From an uncultured Clostridia bacterium (lineage in GTDB: Bacteria; Bacillota; Clostridia; Christensenellales; Borkfalkiaceae), in contig CAKQKN010000038.1 in assembly GCA_934249215.1 (NCBI GenBank), forward strand, positions 1-30,701: a stretch of DNA of 30,701 nt, in the 5' to 3' direction. The position numbers and the translations under genes were made by a program. Below are positions 29,287 to 30,701 of this stretch, piece by piece (within the stretch, counting starts at the first letter, position 1; every line of letters begins with the position of its first letter). The notes below the pieces were generated by a model that worked only from the letters and a program-made list of their open reading frames with translations, searched no databases and had not been told where the DNA came from.

Positions 29287-29943
29287 TTACTTATTAAAAT
29301 TTCTATCATACACTTCATTTACGCTCTCAACATAAATAACAAATGACGGATGATCTTTATCCCCTCGACTTAAATACAAGTTTTTCTTTTTTAAATATGT
29401 TGTTCTTACCTCTTGCCAAAGCCCATTTTCTTTAATGGTAGCCGCTTTATCTCCCACATTTTTTGAAGAAGGTGCTTCGCTCCAAGTCCATTGATCTAAA
29501 AGTCCAAAATTTTTATTGTGAATCAGTCGGCAATAATTTCCTTTTGAATTTTTTGCTAATATAGCGACATCAAACGAGAACTCAACCTCTGGAGAATCTT
29601 TAAAATGTAATACAGACGTAATTACAGAGGTTGAATCTTTTCCATCCGTGAAGAAAAAACCACTTACCGCCTTATTCAAAGAACAACGAACCGTTTCTTT
29701 TAGCTTTGATAAATTATTCCAAAACTCATCCGGCATCGAAATTATGTAAAGGTTATAGTCCAAATCAAACGGTGCGTTTCCATTTCTTGTAACCATATTT
29801 CTTGCATCACCGCCACTTCCGACGAGAGAAAAATTTGTATTGATTCCAAAAGAATCATATAAATCATCTCGTACTTCTTCCATAACTTTTGAACAAAAAG
29901 AACGATAAAGTTTTACTTCACCACTTTCGACATATTCATACAT
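29287..29943 (-). CDS. Nucleotidyltransferase-fold protein (218 aa)
   Basis: Pol-beta-type nucleotidyltransferase fold. Seen: a helical start (1-35), then FSLVGSGGDARNMVTRNGNA PFDLDYNLYI. The GSG motif is at 42-44 and the two metal-binding aspartates of DxD are D60 and D62; the probable third is D125 in VEFSFDVAIL. All three carboxylates expected for activity are thus present. The protein is shorter than typical CD-NTases (about 300-400 residues) and lacks a clear C-terminal OAS domain. It may be a minimal NTase, acting on tRNA, protein or small molecules; substrate unknown. It has a perfect promoter, GAGGAG ribosome site and own terminator, and stands divergent to an IS3-type transposase. 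A defence or toxin role is possible but unproven. Confidence 0.75.
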   Translation of the reverse strand: MYEYVESGEVKLYRSFCSKVMEEVRDDLYDSFGINTNFSLVGSGGDARNMVTRNGNAPFDLDYNLYIISMPDEFWNNLSKLKETVRCSLNKAVSGFFFTDGKDSTSVITSVLHFKDSPEVEFSFDVAILAKNSKGNYCRLIHNKNFGLLDQWTWSEAPSSKNVGDKAATIKENGLWQEVRTTYLKKKNLYLSRGDKDHPSFVIYVESVNEVYDRNFNK

Positions 29944-29976
29944 ATAGCATATCTCCTCTTATCCCATACCTGCCAT

Positions 29977-30056
29977 TTTGCGTTAATCCGCCAAATCATA
30001 CTATTATACCCGATAAAGCTCTTAATGTCAATCGTTTTCTGTCAAGATAACGCAAA
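29977..30056 (-). promoter_or_regulatory. Nucleotidyltransferase gene promoter flanked by an inverted repeat
   Basis: Minus strand TTGACA (30031-30026), 17 bases, TATAAT (30008-30003): perfect consensus. TTTGCGTTA (29977-29985) and TAACGCAAA (30048-30056) are exact inverted copies on either side, centres about 71 bp apart, near seven helical turns. This is the geometry of paired operator half-sites or a repression loop. Confidence 0.7.
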
Positions 30057-30171
30057 TTTTTTCAAATCGGCTTAGAAAAAAACCGAGAAGAATGCCATAG
30101 ACTACTCCCCATTATTATTTTTAAATTATGTTGTCGAGGTTTAATTATGATATAATTCTGCAGTATTTTAC

Positions 30172-30200
30172 TTTCAAAAACAATTTAAATATGTTATAAT
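30172..30200 (+). promoter_or_regulatory. Transposase promoter
   Basis: TTTCAA (30172-30177), 17 bases, TATAAT (30195-30200), 33 bases before the ATG. The weak -35 suits a transposase. Confidence 0.5.
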
Positions 30201-30232
30201 CTTGCTCATTACTATTTTAAGGAGCAAAATCT

Positions 30233-30701
30233 ATGTACACTTATCCCGAGAAAGAAAAAATAGCCGTTGTAAACAGATACTTAAACGGCGAAACAATTTC
30301 AAAAATTTCTCAAACGACAAAAATATCCAGAACGACCATCTATCTATGGATAAAAGAACGCAATAACTCTTTTAATAAGGGAAAAGCGCCTAACTTCCGC
30401 TACTTACACGATTTACAAGAAAAATGTAACAGACAACAAAAGATTATCGAAATATTGCAACGCTCACCATGTACGCCGAGCGCGCCGTTATCAAAACGAT
30501 ACGAAGTAATCAAAAGCCTTTCCGATGAATATAACATAAACATCTTATGCGAAGCACTGAAAGTCGCTAAAGGAAGTTACTACAACCACATACTGCGCAA
30601 CAAAAACGGAAACACGAAAGCCGCAAACAGAAAGTCAGAAATGTTTCCTGTTATCGAACAGATATTTCACGATTACAACGAAATTTTCGGAAGCAGTAAA
30701 A
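30233..30701 (+). mobile_element. IS3-family transposase, 5' part (runs off the window)
   Basis: ATG at 30233 after AAGGAGCAAAATCT; 156 codons are open to the window end. Residues 1-45 are an HTH (YPEKEKIAVVNRYLNGETIS, KISQTTKISRTTIYLWIKER) like OrfA of IS3 elements. A coiled segment LHDLQEKCNRQQKIIEILQR follows. Then LCEALKVAKGSYYNHILRNK (the HTH_21-like start of OrfB) and PVIEQIFHDYNEIFGSSK, matching the '..I..if.....yGyrri' entry to the DDE domain. OrfA- and OrfB-like parts are in one frame, so this is a fused single-ORF transposase without the usual frameshift. The left terminal repeat was not located with confidence. Confidence 0.8.

Noticed and set aside
1..30701. CRISPR array
   Set aside because: No set of regularly spaced identical repeats was found; the recurring motifs are kilobases apart.

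Overview
The window reads as a chromosomal segment from an uncultured, low-to-mid GC member of the Clostridia (Firmicutes), probably a gut commensal. This rests on gene style: sigma-A promoters of the TTGACA-17-TATAAT type, strong GGAG ribosome binding sites, KtrAB-type potassium uptake, GlnRS together with TopB, and Lgt/LspA for lipoproteins. No rRNA or phylogenetic marker is present beyond GlnRS, so the placement is an inference.

Layout. (1) 1-2.5 kb: ktrB-ktrA potassium uptake operon on the minus strand. (2) 2.6-8.1 kb: an AT-richer accessory stretch that ends at a tRNA-Leu(UAG) gene. It holds a stand-alone membrane-anchored NACHT-type NTPase (candidate anti-phage gene), a 57-residue HTH protein, an MBL-fold hydrolase and at least three decayed gene fragments. 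Two near-identical 75-bp copies of the DNA lying just 3' of the tRNA, and a second copy of the tRNA 3' end, suggest repeated insertion at this tRNA. (3) 8.4-19.9 kb: ordinary housekeeping DNA. It carries aspA with a divergent Lrp-type regulator; a plus-strand cluster lgt / 4-TM protein / pncB / coiled-coil protein / lspA / rluD; then glnS and topB. (4) 19.9-27 kb: a beta-1,4-mannobiose utilisation operon on the minus strand with a divergent LacI-type regulator, bounded by two 79-bp repeats. (5) 27-30.7 kb: AT-rich accessory DNA with a stop-interrupted ParB-like gene remnant, a DUF3892 protein, a well-formed small RNA gene, an XRE regulator, a nucleotidyltransferase-fold protein and the start of an IS3-family transposase.

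The mannobiose operon makes metabolic sense. The epimerase turns mannobiose into mannosyl-glucose, the GH130 phosphorylase yields Man-1-P and glucose, the phosphohexomutase makes Man-6-P, and ManA would make Fru-6-P. However, the uptake lipoprotein gene is cut short, no permease is present, and manA keeps only its C-terminal part, joined out of frame to the start of another lipoprotein gene. The operon therefore looks partly eroded. Six phased TTAGCTAA-type boxes sit over two near-consensus divergent promoters and are the likely LacI operators.

The most unusual non-coding signal is a short motif, CTATAGGTCGATTATC. It recurs at gene 3' ends, in or next to terminator hairpins (1, 388, 8415, 15860 inverted, 19921), plus one near-copy inside topB.
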